A stretch of DNA of 14,923 nucleotides. It comes from Betaproteobacteria bacterium. GTDB taxonomy: Bacteria; Pseudomonadota; Gammaproteobacteria; Burkholderiales; Sulfuriferulaceae. The translations under genes were made by a program, and so were the position numbers. Below are positions 1-7,489 of the stretch, in pieces. The stretch is from the NCBI GenBank assembly GCA_003455595.1, contig DMQT01000097.1, forward strand, positions 7,922-22,844, given 5' to 3'. The notes beneath the pieces are model-generated. The model searched no databases. It saw only the letters and a program-made list of their open reading frames with translations, and was not told the DNA's origin. How positions within the stretch are numbered: position 1 is the stretch's first letter; the number at the start of each line of letters is the position of its first letter.

Positions 1-453
1 GCGCGCTTCTTTTACGTGCTGCGCAAGTCCGACCAGCATCTGGATTTCGACCTCGACCTGGCCAAATCGCAGACCAGCGACAACCCGGTATATTACATCC
101 AGTATGCGCATGCGCGTATCTGCAGCGTGCTGGCACAATGGGGCGGCGACGTGGCGGCGCTCAAGGACGCCGACTGCACCCCGCTCACCAGCGTCTACGA
201 ACTCGACCTGCTGCACCGTCTGGCCGAATACCCTGGCGTGGTCGAAACCGCAGCACGCGATCTGGCGCCGCACACCCTCGCCTACGCGCTCAAGGACATC
301 GCCGCTGCGCTGCACACCTATTACAACGCCGAACAGTTTCTGGTGGACGACGCCACCACGCGCCACGCCCGTCTGGCGCTGATTACCGCCACCCGCCACG
401 CGCTGCGCCAGGGGCTGCACCTGCTCGGCGTGAGCTGTCCGGATAAAATGTAA
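1..453 (+). CDS. argS: Arginyl-tRNA synthetase, C-terminal part (5' truncated by window edge)
   Basis: This is the C-terminal 150 residues of arginyl-tRNA synthetase, which charges tRNA-Arg with arginine using ATP in the cytoplasm. The reading frame is open from base 1, so the GTG at 16 is internal and not a start. The first residues (ARFFYVLRKSDQHLDFDL) and the following segment NPVYYIQYAHARICSV are the conserved end of the class Ia catalytic region and the start of the DALR anticodon-binding domain. The C-terminus LLGVSCPDKM matches the usual ArgS ending (LLGVxxPxxM). The next gene begins 10 bases downstream with an AGGAA ribosome-binding site, so the two are probably co-transcribed. The identification is from family motifs and is very secure; the catalytic HIGH motif lies outside the window. 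Confidence 0.96.
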   Translation, partial: ARFFYVLRKSDQHLDFDLDLAKSQTSDNPVYYIQYAHARICSVLAQWGGDVAALKDADCTPLTSVYELDLLHRLAEYPGVVETAARDLAPHTLAYALKDIAAALHTYYNAEQFLVDDATTRHARLALITATRHALRQGLHLLGVSCPDKM

Positions 454-462
454 GGAATAAAT

Positions 463-1062
463 ATGGCACGCAATACCCGAACTCGACCTGTCGAGCGCAA
501 AAAAGCCGGCTCGCTGTTTTCCGGCATCATGATCGGCGTGATTGTCGGCCTCGCCGTTGCCGCGGGCGTGGCGCTGTGGGTGGATCGCAGCAACCCGTTC
601 AAAACGCGCGACACAACCAGTGTTACGCCGCCCTCAAGCAAATCGGCAAAACCCGCACCGGTCGCGCCCAATGCGGCACCCCCTGCCACCGACAGCGAAA
701 AACCGCGCTTTGATTTCTACAAAATCCTGCCCGGCAATGAAACGCCGATGACCGAGCAGGACCTGCACCAGCGCCCGACGCCCGCTGCCGGAGAGCAATA
801 TTTCCTGCAGGCTGGCGCATTTCCGAACAGTGCTGACGCGGACAATCTCAAAGCGCGGCTGGCACTGCTGGGCTTTGAAGCCGCGATTCAAACCGCTGAA
901 CTGCCCGGAAAAGGCTTGTGGCACCGGGTCAGACTCGGCCCCTACACCAGCCTGGACGAGCTCAACAAAGTGCGCGCTGCGCTGGTACAAAACGAAATCA
1001 AGGCGCAACTGGTCAAAGTAAAGAACCCAGCACCCGATAGCCAGTCAAACGACACCCAGTAA
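463..1062 (+). CDS. SPOR-domain membrane protein (FtsN-like)
   Basis: A 199-residue bitopic inner-membrane protein. Residues 1-17 are basic and cytoplasmic, about 18-40 form one hydrophobic transmembrane helix, 45-108 are a Pro/Ala/Ser-rich periplasmic linker, and about 111-187 form a SPOR domain beginning YFLQAGAF and ending in a VRLGPY...AQLVKVK pattern. SPOR domains bind peptidoglycan stripped of stem peptides at division septa, so a role in cell division or wall remodelling is likely. This is the layout of FtsN, but the protein is short and I do not see the FtsN essential helices, so I do not give the symbol ftsN. The start ATG follows AGGAATAA closely. The order argS, SPOR protein, dsbA is, from memory, common in betaproteobacteria. 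Confidence 0.9.
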   Translation: MARNTRTRPVERKKAGSLFSGIMIGVIVGLAVAAGVALWVDRSNPFKTRDTTSVTPPSSKSAKPAPVAPNAAPPATDSEKPRFDFYKILPGNETPMTEQDLHQRPTPAAGEQYFLQAGAFPNSADADNLKARLALLGFEAAIQTAELPGKGLWHRVRLGPYTSLDELNKVRAALVQNEIKAQLVKVKNPAPDSQSNDTQ

Positions 1063-1084
1063 ACCACCCAACGGAGGAAGCAGC

Positions 1085-1759
1085 ATGTCCCTGATTCGCA
1101 AATTTGCCCTGATTTTTGGTCTGTTTAGTGCCGCATTGGCACCGCTGGGCCATGCCGACAGCACCGTGCCCATAGCGGGCAAGGACTACCAGCTGGTGAG
1201 TCCGGCACTCAACACCGACAGCGGCAAGAAAATCGAAGTCACCGAATTTTTCTGGTACGGCTGCCCGCACTGTTTCCACCTTGAACCGGAACTCAACGCC
1301 TGGCTGAAAAAGCTGCCAAAAGACGTTGCCCTGCGCCGTATTCCAGCCGTGCTGAACCAGAGCTGGGCACCGCTGGCCAAGGCCTATTACACGCTTGAAG
1401 TGCTGGGCAAGCTGGACAAGCATGACGATTTGTTCAACGCCATCCACATGCAGGGCATGAATCTCAACGACCCCAATGCGCTGTTCGACTGGGCCGCGCA
1501 AAACGGCATCAACCGCAAGACCTTCATCGATGCTTACAACTCGTTTGACGTGCAAAGCAAGGTGGTGCGCGCCAACCAGCTTACGCGCGAATCCAAAATC
1601 GGCGGCGTGCCGGCGTTCCTTGTTGACGGTAAATACAGCACGTCGGTGTCGATGGCTGGAAGCGAAGACGCGCTGTTCAAAACCCTCGACAGCCTGATCG
1701 AAAAAATCCGCAAGGAACGTGTCAAGCCCACCAAACACAGCGCCGCCAAAAAGCATTGA
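1085..1759 (+). CDS. dsbA: Periplasmic thiol:disulfide oxidoreductase DsbA
   Basis: A 224-residue periplasmic oxidant that introduces disulfide bonds into secreted proteins and is reoxidised by DsbB. Residues 1-24 form a signal peptide (hydrophobic core LIFGLFSAALA, probable cleavage after GHA). The thioredoxin-fold active site is C60-P-H-C63, in the context FFWYGCPHCFHLEP. The cis-proline loop GGVPAF places Pro176 opposite it. An alpha-helical insertion lies between these two parts. The C-terminus carries an unusually basic tail (RKERVKPTKHSAAKKH) beyond the normal fold. A strong GGAGGA ribosome-binding site precedes the ATG. The gene lies 22 bases after the SPOR gene and 19 bases before the SDR gene, which suggests one operon. 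No dsbB or dsbC lies in this window. Confidence 0.96.
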   Translation: MSLIRKFALIFGLFSAALAPLGHADSTVPIAGKDYQLVSPALNTDSGKKIEVTEFFWYGCPHCFHLEPELNAWLKKLPKDVALRRIPAVLNQSWAPLAKAYYTLEVLGKLDKHDDLFNAIHMQGMNLNDPNALFDWAAQNGINRKTFIDAYNSFDVQSKVVRANQLTRESKIGGVPAFLVDGKYSTSVSMAGSEDALFKTLDSLIEKIRKERVKPTKHSAAKKH

Positions 1760-1778
1760 TGACCCCACGGACTGACGC

Positions 1779-2546
1779 GTGAAACCGCTGCGCGTTTTTA
1801 TTACCGGCGCATCGAGTGGGCTGGGTGCCGCACTGGCATACTATTACGCCGCGCAGGGTGCGTCACTGGGTCTGGTCGGGCGCCGCGCTGAGGCGCTCCA
1901 CCAAGTCAGCCAGCCATTCGGGGACTGCGCCTGCTACCCGCTTGACGTACGTGACAGCGCAGCCATGCAGGCCGCTGCGGCGGATTTCATGCAGCGCTTC
2001 GGCACCCCCGATATCGTGATTGCTGCCGCTGGCATCAGCGTTGGCACACTCACCGAATTTGCCGACGACCTTACGGTATTCAAGGCCGTGATGGACATCA
2101 ATGTGCTCGGCATGGTCACCACGTTTCAACCCTTCATCGTGGCGATGCGCAAGCAGGGCAGCGGTGTGCTGGCGGGTATCGGCAGCGTCGCAGGCATCCG
2201 CGGCCTGCCCGGCGGCAGCGCCTATTCCGCGTCCAAAGCCGCCGCCATCACCTATCTGGAATCGCTGCGTGTCGAACTTAAGGGCAGCGGCGTCGCCGTC
2301 ACCACGATCAATCCCGGTTACATCGTCACGCCGATGACTGCCGTCAACCCTTACCCGATGCCGTTCATTCTGCGCGCCGAAGTAGCCGCCTCCAAAACTG
2401 CCCACGCCATCGCCCGGCGCGGCCGTTATGTCACCTTGCCCTGGCAGATGGCGCTGGTCGCCAAATTATTGCGCCTGCTACCCTGCGTGCTGTACGACCG
2501 GCTGTTTCAGCACGCGCCACACAAGCCGCGCAATTTGCCGTTATAA
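1779..2546 (+). CDS. Short-chain dehydrogenase/reductase (SDR family)
   Basis: A 255-residue classical SDR, an NAD(P)-dependent oxidoreductase with a Rossmann fold. The dinucleotide-binding motif TGASSGLG is at residues 9-16, followed by the arginine pair GRR at 34-36, which suggests NADP preference. The AAAG structural motif (replacing NNAG) is at 82-85. The catalytic tetrad is Asn108, Ser136, Tyr149 and Lys153, the last two within YSASK. A PG motif is at 179-180. The C-terminal region (about 205-245) has hydrophobic and basic stretches that could allow membrane association. The substrate cannot be told from sequence. The start is GTG, without a strong ribosome-binding site, 19 bases after dsbA. 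The dsbA neighbourhood gives no clear clue to its substrate. Confidence 0.88.
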   Translation: MKPLRVFITGASSGLGAALAYYYAAQGASLGLVGRRAEALHQVSQPFGDCACYPLDVRDSAAMQAAAADFMQRFGTPDIVIAAAGISVGTLTEFADDLTVFKAVMDINVLGMVTTFQPFIVAMRKQGSGVLAGIGSVAGIRGLPGGSAYSASKAAAITYLESLRVELKGSGVAVTTINPGYIVTPMTAVNPYPMPFILRAEVAASKTAHAIARRGRYVTLPWQMALVAKLLRLLPCVLYDRLFQHAPHKPRNLPL

Positions 2547-2573
2547 GTGCCCTGTCCGCATTGGCTATATAAT
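2541..2573 (+). promoter_or_regulatory. Candidate promoter for the response regulator gene
   Basis: A consensus TATAAT lies at 2568-2573 in the 91-base gap after the SDR gene, about 65 bases before the response regulator start. No good -35 box is present at the usual distance (AAGTGC at 2545-2550), so this may be a weak or activator-dependent promoter. It is the only promoter-like sequence I see between 1760 and 3317. Confidence 0.4.
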
Positions 2574-2637
2574 CAATGCAGTTAATGCAGCGAACAACTA
2601 CCTAACAAGTCGCGCAAGCGGCATGGAGAGCCAACCC

Positions 2638-3273
2638 ATGAGCATCGCCATCATTCTCATCGACGACCATCCCCTCACCCGGCTGGGCACCGCGCGCACG
2701 CTGGAAAAAACGCCTGACATGAGCGTGGTTGGGCAATGCGAGGACATCAAATCCACGCGGGCCTGGCTGGCCGACCCAGCCAACACCGCAGATATCGCGT
2801 TGCTCGACCGCATCCTGCCGGACGGCGATGGCCTGAGTCTGGTGGGGGAACTCAAAAAACGCGGTATCCGTTCCATCATGCTCACCATGGCGGGCGAGGA
2901 TTTTGAAATCAGCGAGGCGCTCACAGCGGGCGTCGATGGCTACATCATGAAAAGCGCCAACCCCGAACAGCTGGTACACGCCATTCAGTCAGTAGCGCAG
3001 GGCAACAGCATGTTCCCATCGCATATCATGCAAAAACTGGCGCGCGGCGAACTGCAGCAGGACATGTTCTCCAAGCTGTCGCACCGCGAGCGCGAGATTG
3101 TCGAGCTGGTGGCGCAGGGTTTGCCCAACAAAACCATCAGCAGCCGACTCGGCTTGTCCGAAAATACGGTACGTAACCATCTGTCCAATATCATGGAAAA
3201 GCTCGGCATGCAAAACCGCGTGCAAGTCGCCACCAGCGCTTTGAAGCACCTGCGTATCACCGACAAGAGCTGA
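2638..3273 (+). CDS. Orphan NarL/FixJ-family response regulator
   Basis: A 211-residue two-component response regulator: an N-terminal receiver domain (about 3-120) and a C-terminal LuxR/GerE-type helix-turn-helix (about 145-205). The acidic pocket is Asp9-Asp10, the phospho-acceptor is Asp57 (ALLDRILPDGDG), the switch residue is Thr83 and the conserved lysine is Lys105. The DNA-binding domain shows the typical LSHREREIVELVAQG and SENTVRNHLSNIMEKL patterns. I chose the ATG at 2638 because GGAGAG ends seven bases before it. A longer in-frame reading upstream runs into the SDR gene and lacks conserved sequence. No histidine kinase is nearby, so its signal and targets are unknown. The PF10136 gene begins 44 bases downstream and may be co-transcribed. 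Confidence 0.9.
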   Translation: MSIAIILIDDHPLTRLGTARTLEKTPDMSVVGQCEDIKSTRAWLADPANTADIALLDRILPDGDGLSLVGELKKRGIRSIMLTMAGEDFEISEALTAGVDGYIMKSANPEQLVHAIQSVAQGNSMFPSHIMQKLARGELQQDMFSKLSHREREIVELVAQGLPNKTISSRLGLSENTVRNHLSNIMEKLGMQNRVQVATSALKHLRITDKS

Positions 3274-3317
3274 AACAGACGCAGCTTCCAGCCTCCAGTT
3301 TTACCCACACAGACTCA

Positions 3318-5309
3318 ATGGAATATACCGTCGCCTATCTGGAACGCATTCTGGCGCGTATGGCCAGCAGCCAGGATGCACCCGACCCGCTGCTGGTGAA
3401 ACGCCTGTTTTACCACCTGCGACCCGGCACGTTTGAGGCAACCGAGCGCGCCACCACGCATTTTGCCGATCTGCTTGGTGTGGTCGAACGCAATCCCAGC
3501 TTGGCGCAGGGATTGCGCTTTCACCTGCTGGGCTTGCTACAAGTCAAAAATGTCGGCAGCCTGCTGCGCGACAGCGGGATATTGCCGGATCGCACGTTCG
3601 GTGTCGAACTGTGGCGGCGGCTGCGCTTTAAAATGCTGCCGCCCGCGCCCACCCCCGATTCACTGCGCGACTGGATGGACGAAATGCTCGCGCCAGGCGA
3701 TGCCGAATGGATTGCCAGCCTGTCGCCCACGTTGTGGCAGCGTCTGTTTGCAGCACTCGATCTGGCCAATATCGACGCGCCCATGGCTGCCAGCCTGAAA
3801 GCCAATCTGATCGATGCCATCAACGGTCTGTCGCACCGCATCGCATCAGCCGGGCTCGATCCCGAGTTGCTGCGCATCGAACCCACGTTAGAAGCCTATG
3901 CCTCGCCGTTTTTGGCGCAGCATGAAGAAATCGCCGCGCTACTGGCGCACTACCGTGACCCGACCCAGCCGCACCTGGACAGCAGCCAGGCGATGGTGAT
4001 TCTGGATCAATGTGAAGACGTGCTGGAACGTATCCGGCGCCGCTCAGTCAGCGTCGGCACCAGCGTCAACCTCACGCTGCAAAGCGCCCGGTTGCAGCAA
4101 CAGATGGCGCGTGTGCGTCAGTTACTCAAGCTGCTCGAAGCTGACACCGCACTCCACCGCGCCGACCTGCTCACCCAGCTGTGGCTGACACTGAGCGCCG
4201 CTTCAGGCGAGCGTTACAATGTGAGTAACTTGATGTCAGCCACTACCGGCCGATTGGCGTATCAGGTGACCCAGCACGCCGGTCAGACCGGGCAGCATTA
4301 CATTGCCGACAACGGCCATGAACTGCGCAACATGTTCCTGTCGGCCGCAGGCGGCGGCATCATCATTGCCTGCATGGCGCTACTCAAGGTGCTGATCGTC
4401 AAGGCGCATCTGGTGCCATTTCAGGAAGCGCTGCTGATCAGCCTGAATTACGCCCTGGGATTTATTCTTATTTTTGTGCTGCATTTCAGTGTCGCCACCA
4501 AACAGCCCGCCATGACCGCCAGCCTGATGGCGCACACCATCGCGCGCGCGCGCAGCGATGCGCACGAAAACCGCATCCTGGAAAGTTTCGTCACCAGCGT
4601 CTACGCCTCGCAATTCGCAGCCATCGCCGGTAACCTGCTGCTGGCGTTTGCCACCGCAGCGCTGCTCGCCAGCGGTCTGAGTTATTACCTGGGCGTGCAG
4701 CCGGTAGACGCACTCAAAGCGCAAAAGCTGCTGGCAGAAATCAACCTGGCTGCGCCGATGAACCTGTTTTATGCGGCTGTGGCGGCCGTCGGGCTGTTTC
4801 TATCCGGCATTGTGAGTGGCTACTACGACAATAAATGCGTCTATGAGCGCATCCCGGAACGCCTGGCTCGCCTCAGCTGGCCCGCTCATCTGATCAGTCA
4901 GCGCGGCTGGCATGGCCTCGTGCAATACATCGGCGGCCACCTTGGTGGCCTGGCGGGCAATGCCTTTTTCGGATTTTACCTGGGCATGGTGGCGGCGTTT
5001 GGGGCGCTCTCCGGCCTGCCGCTGGACATTCGCCACATTGCCTTCAGCTCGGCCAATTTCGCCTATGGCTGGCAGGCGCTGGGCTGGCAGCTTCCCTGGT
5101 TGACCATCGTGTTATCGGCCACCGGCGTGCTGATGATCGGCATGATGAACCTGACAGTGAGTTTTGCACTCGCGTTCTATCTGGCGCTGCGCGCCGCCAA
5201 CCTGTCGCGTAAAGAGGCGCTGCCTTTGCTCAAACGCACCATGCTAGCAATGCTCATCGCCCCCTGGCTGATGTTCAAGCTACGCGGCAAGGAGCCTACC
5301 TTTGAATAA
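3318..5309 (+). CDS. Polytopic membrane protein of the 'site-specific recombinase' (PF10136, Gcr-type) family
   Basis: A 663-residue protein that I recognise as the family labelled 'site-specific recombinase' (PF10136). The N-terminal half (about 1-330) is soluble and alpha-helical, with heptad-like stretches around 255-290. The C-terminal half is an integral membrane domain with hydrophobic segments near 341-362, 370-392, 432-457, 481-501, 546-566 and 594-625 (the last may be two helices). I can find neither the Arg-His-Arg-Tyr set of tyrosine recombinases nor the serine-recombinase catalytic region, and no helix-turn-helix. The recombinase name therefore looks unreliable; a transport or envelope role is equally possible. 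The start ATG has no clear ribosome-binding site. The 3' end overlaps the Nudix gene by eight bases, suggesting translational coupling. Family membership is fairly sure; function is unknown. Confidence 0.82.
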   Translation: MEYTVAYLERILARMASSQDAPDPLLVKRLFYHLRPGTFEATERATTHFADLLGVVERNPSLAQGLRFHLLGLLQVKNVGSLLRDSGILPDRTFGVELWRRLRFKMLPPAPTPDSLRDWMDEMLAPGDAEWIASLSPTLWQRLFAALDLANIDAPMAASLKANLIDAINGLSHRIASAGLDPELLRIEPTLEAYASPFLAQHEEIAALLAHYRDPTQPHLDSSQAMVILDQCEDVLERIRRRSVSVGTSVNLTLQSARLQQQMARVRQLLKLLEADTALHRADLLTQLWLTLSAASGERYNVSNLMSATTGRLAYQVTQHAGQTGQHYIADNGHELRNMFLSAAGGGIIIACMALLKVLIVKAHLVPFQEALLISLNYALGFILIFVLHFSVATKQPAMTASLMAHTIARARSDAHENRILESFVTSVYASQFAAIAGNLLLAFATAALLASGLSYYLGVQPVDALKAQKLLAEINLAAPMNLFYAAVAAVGLFLSGIVSGYYDNKCVYERIPERLARLSWPAHLISQRGWHGLVQYIGGHLGGLAGNAFFGFYLGMVAAFGALSGLPLDIRHIAFSSANFAYGWQALGWQLPWLTIVLSATGVLMIGMMNLTVSFALAFYLALRAANLSRKEALPLLKRTMLAMLIAPWLMFKLRGKEPTFE

Positions 5310-6234
5310 GCGCACCCAGGTTGCCGTTGCGGTCGTAACACGTGCCGATACCAGCTTTCTGCTCGCCAGCCGACCAGCAGGTAAACCCTACGCCGGCTAT
5401 TGGGAATTCCCCGGCGGCAAGGTCGAGGCCGGTGAGAGCGCACACGCCGCTTTGGTGCGCGAGCTCGACGAAGAACTCGGTATTGAGGTCACCCACGCCA
5501 CGCCTTGGCTGACGCGCCATTACGACTATCCGCACGCACATGTCACGCTGTCGTTTTTCCGCGTCAGCGGCTGGCGCGGCGAACCGCAGCCGCAAGAGGG
5601 GCAAATGCTGGCCTGGCAACACGCCCACGCCATCGACGTCAGTCCGGTGCTGCCCGCCAACGCACCCATTTTTGCCGCGCTCGGTTTGCCAGCGGTGTAC
5701 GGCATCACGCAAGCCGGTGACGACCCGACAGCGTTTTTGCCGCGCCTCGACGCAGCGCTGGCGAATGGCCTCAAGCTGGTTCAAATACGTGAAAAACATC
5801 TGCCGCCGGCGGCACTGGAAGACTTTGCCCGCCACGTTATCGCACGCGCGCACGCGCGCAGCGCACGCGTGCTTCTGAACGCCGACATCGCCCTCGCGCA
5901 GCGTCTCGGTGCCGACGGCGTGCAGCTCAACGCTGTCCAGCTCGGTCAACTCACCGCACGCCCGGATTTGCCTTTGGTTGCCGCGTCGTGCCACAACGCC
6001 GACGAACTCGCACGTGCCGAATTGCTCGGCTGCGATTTTGCCCTGCTGTCACCGGTGCTACCGACCCTGAGCCACCCCGGCGCACCTGAGCTGGGCTGGA
6101 TACAATTTGCGCAACTCTGCCGGCACCGCATCCTGCCCATCTACGCGCTGGGCGGACTCGGGCACGCTGATCTCGACACTGCGCGCGACCACGGCGCCCA
6201 TGGCATTGCGCTGTTACGGAGTGCCTGGCAATGA
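5302..6234 (+). CDS. Nudix hydrolase (MutT-like) fused to a ThiE-like domain
   Basis: A 310-residue two-domain protein. Residues 1-128 are a MutT-type Nudix hydrolase with a complete Nudix box: Gly39, Glu45, and REL-DEELGI at 53-61, preceded by WEFPGGK. Such enzymes hydrolyse oxidised nucleotides such as 8-oxo-dGTP. Residues 132-308 have the TIM-barrel signature of thiamine phosphate synthase or TenI: VQIREK (160-165), GADGVQL (203-209), SCH (229-231), LLSPVLPT (248-255) and ALGGL (282-286). Several ThiE catalytic residues are changed: the metal-binding Asp after Asn193 is Ala194, and the TxTK loop reads TLSH (255-258). The second domain is therefore probably not a working ThiE. This fusion is known in proteobacteria. 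The gene overlaps both neighbours, and an AAGGAG ribosome-binding site lies inside the upstream gene. Confidence 0.9.
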   Translation: MNKRTQVAVAVVTRADTSFLLASRPAGKPYAGYWEFPGGKVEAGESAHAALVRELDEELGIEVTHATPWLTRHYDYPHAHVTLSFFRVSGWRGEPQPQEGQMLAWQHAHAIDVSPVLPANAPIFAALGLPAVYGITQAGDDPTAFLPRLDAALANGLKLVQIREKHLPPAALEDFARHVIARAHARSARVLLNADIALAQRLGADGVQLNAVQLGQLTARPDLPLVAASCHNADELARAELLGCDFALLSPVLPTLSHPGAPELGWIQFAQLCRHRILPIYALGGLGHADLDTARDHGAHGIALLRSAWQ

Positions 6235-6692
6235 CGCTGCGCGAACGCCTGTCCGGCTGGCTTACCTGCGACCTGCGTTACCCGCTCAAGTGCGCCGCAT
6301 TGATTCTGTTCATCCTCGCGCTTATTGGGGCCGAGCTCTACCACGTACTAAAACCCGATAACACCGCGCCCGTGATGCTGACCTGCCCCGACCCCACCCA
6401 GGGCTGCGCGCTCACCGTCAACGGCCAGCCCGCGCAGCTGCGCTTTATTGGCGCCCCGTCCGGCCTGCGCCCGTTTGTATTACAACTGAACGCACCTGCC
6501 ATCAAAGACAGCTACGCCAGCTTCACCATGCGCGGCATGGACATGGGCTTTAACCGCTACCGCCTGCTGGCGGTGGCACCCGGCGTCTGGCAAGCACGCA
6601 TTGTATTGCCAGTTTGCGTGACGGGCCGGCGCGACTGGGTACTGACACTGAGCATTGACGGCGACAATTACGAAATTCCGTTCGCCGCCTGA
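6231..6692 (+). CDS. Small membrane-anchored protein of unknown function
   Basis: A 153-residue protein whose family I do not recognise with certainty. Residues 1-19 are basic and cytoplasmic, about 20-40 form one transmembrane helix, and the rest (41-153) looks like a periplasmic beta-rich domain. Two cysteines at 52 and 59 could form a disulfide. A methionine-rich strand, FTMRGMDMGF (98-107), is followed by a GVWQARIVLPVC segment (118-129). This Met-rich strand followed by a 'GxWxAxIxLPxC' hairpin recalls FixH/YtkA-type domains linked to copper handling, but that is only a resemblance. The ATG overlaps the stop codon of the Nudix–ThiE gene (ATGA), so translation is coupled. The gene ends before the phoU promoter. 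Confidence 0.75.
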   Translation: MTLRERLSGWLTCDLRYPLKCAALILFILALIGAELYHVLKPDNTAPVMLTCPDPTQGCALTVNGQPAQLRFIGAPSGLRPFVLQLNAPAIKDSYASFTMRGMDMGFNRYRLLAVAPGVWQARIVLPVCVTGRRDWVLTLSIDGDNYEIPFAA

Positions 6693-6701
6693 ATACGGTT
6701 T

Positions 6702-6746
6702 TTGTCATCAACTCGTCACCTTCCAGTCGCCAGCTGACGCTATAAT
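6702..6746 (+). promoter_or_regulatory. phoU promoter with candidate three-unit Pho box
   Basis: The gap before phoU holds TTGTCAT (6702-6708), TCGTCAC (6713-6719) and CAGTCGC (6724-6730), each starting exactly 11 bases after the last. The first two match the CTGTCAT half-site of the PhoB box well; the third is weaker (5 of 7 to CTGTCAC). Ten bases after the third unit comes a perfect TATAAT at 6741-6746, the spacing seen in PhoB-activated promoters where the Pho box replaces the -35 element. No normal -35 box is present. Induction by phosphate starvation through PhoB is the natural reading. A ribosome-binding site GGAGG (6764-6768) follows. Confidence 0.68.
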
Positions 6747-6776
6747 CAAGCAGTACCCTTAACGGAGGCACCCAGA

Positions 6777-7481
6777 ATGGGGCAAGAGCACACTTACAAG
6801 CAATTTGACGCTGACCTTGAGGCGATCCGCGCACGCGTGCTGCAAATGGGCGGCTTGGTTGAGGAGCAAATCACCAATGCCATCGAAGCGTTGTCCAGCG
6901 GCAACCTTGAACTGGCGGAGATGGTCATCAACAACGATCACCACGTGAATGCCATGGAAGTCGGGCTGGACGAAGATTGCACCCAGATCATCGCACGCCG
7001 CCAGCCGACTGCGTCCGACCTGCGCATGGTAATGACGGTGGTCAAAACCATCACCGACCTTGAGCGCATCGGCGACGAAGCATCGAAAGTCGCACGCATG
7101 GCCAAGCAGATTTACGAAGCGGATCGCCTGACTCAGACGCGCTTCAACGAAATAAAATTCATGGCCGGGCTGGTGCTGGAAATGCTGCGTCGGGCGCTAG
7201 ACGGCTTTGCGCGCCTCGATGTCACCAGCGCCGCCGACATCGCGCGCCAGGATATGCAGGTCGATGAAGAATTTCATCTGATGATGCGCCACCTCATCAC
7301 CTACATGATGGAAGACCCGCGCACCATCTCGGTGTTCATCGACATCATGTTCGTCGCCAAAGCCATCGAGCGCATGGGCGACCACGCCAAAAACATGTCG
7401 GAATACGTGGTCTACATGGTGAAGGGCAAAGACGTGCGTCATACCACGGTGGAAGAAATCGAGCGCATCGCGTCGCATTGA
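6777..7481 (+). CDS. phoU: Phosphate signalling regulator PhoU
   Basis: A 234-residue all-helical cytoplasmic protein made of two PhoU three-helix repeats. Each repeat carries the metal-binding ExxxD signature: DLERIGDEA (94-102, Glu96/Asp100) and AIERMGDHAKN (196-206, Glu198/Asp202). PhoU links the PstSCAB phosphate transporter to the PhoR/PhoB two-component system and restrains Pho regulon expression when phosphate is plentiful. Length and motifs are normal for the family. The start ATG is eight bases after GGAGG. The gene has its own promoter and is followed immediately by a terminator, so it is transcribed alone here. The pst and phoBR genes, its usual partners, are not in this window. 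Confidence 0.96.
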   Translation: MGQEHTYKQFDADLEAIRARVLQMGGLVEEQITNAIEALSSGNLELAEMVINNDHHVNAMEVGLDEDCTQIIARRQPTASDLRMVMTVVKTITDLERIGDEASKVARMAKQIYEADRLTQTRFNEIKFMAGLVLEMLRRALDGFARLDVTSAADIARQDMQVDEEFHLMMRHLITYMMEDPRTISVFIDIMFVAKAIERMGDHAKNMSEYVVYMVKGKDVRHTTVEEIERIASH

Positions 7482-7489
7482 GCGTGTTT

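Noticed and set aside
2428..2637. A longer N-terminus for the response regulator
   Set aside because: The extension overlaps the SDR gene and has no conserved sequence. The ATG at 2638 has a proper GGAGAG site, and the receiver domain begins directly after it.
3318..5309. A mobile element because of the 'recombinase' family name
   Set aside because: No inverted repeats, target duplications or recombinase catalytic residues are present, and the protein is polytopic. It lies in a normal housekeeping context.
5841..5871. Alternating CG/CA-rich tract (also near 4539-4555) as a repeat or Z-DNA element
   Set aside because: Both lie within coding sequence and reflect Ala/Arg/His codons in a GC-rich genome.
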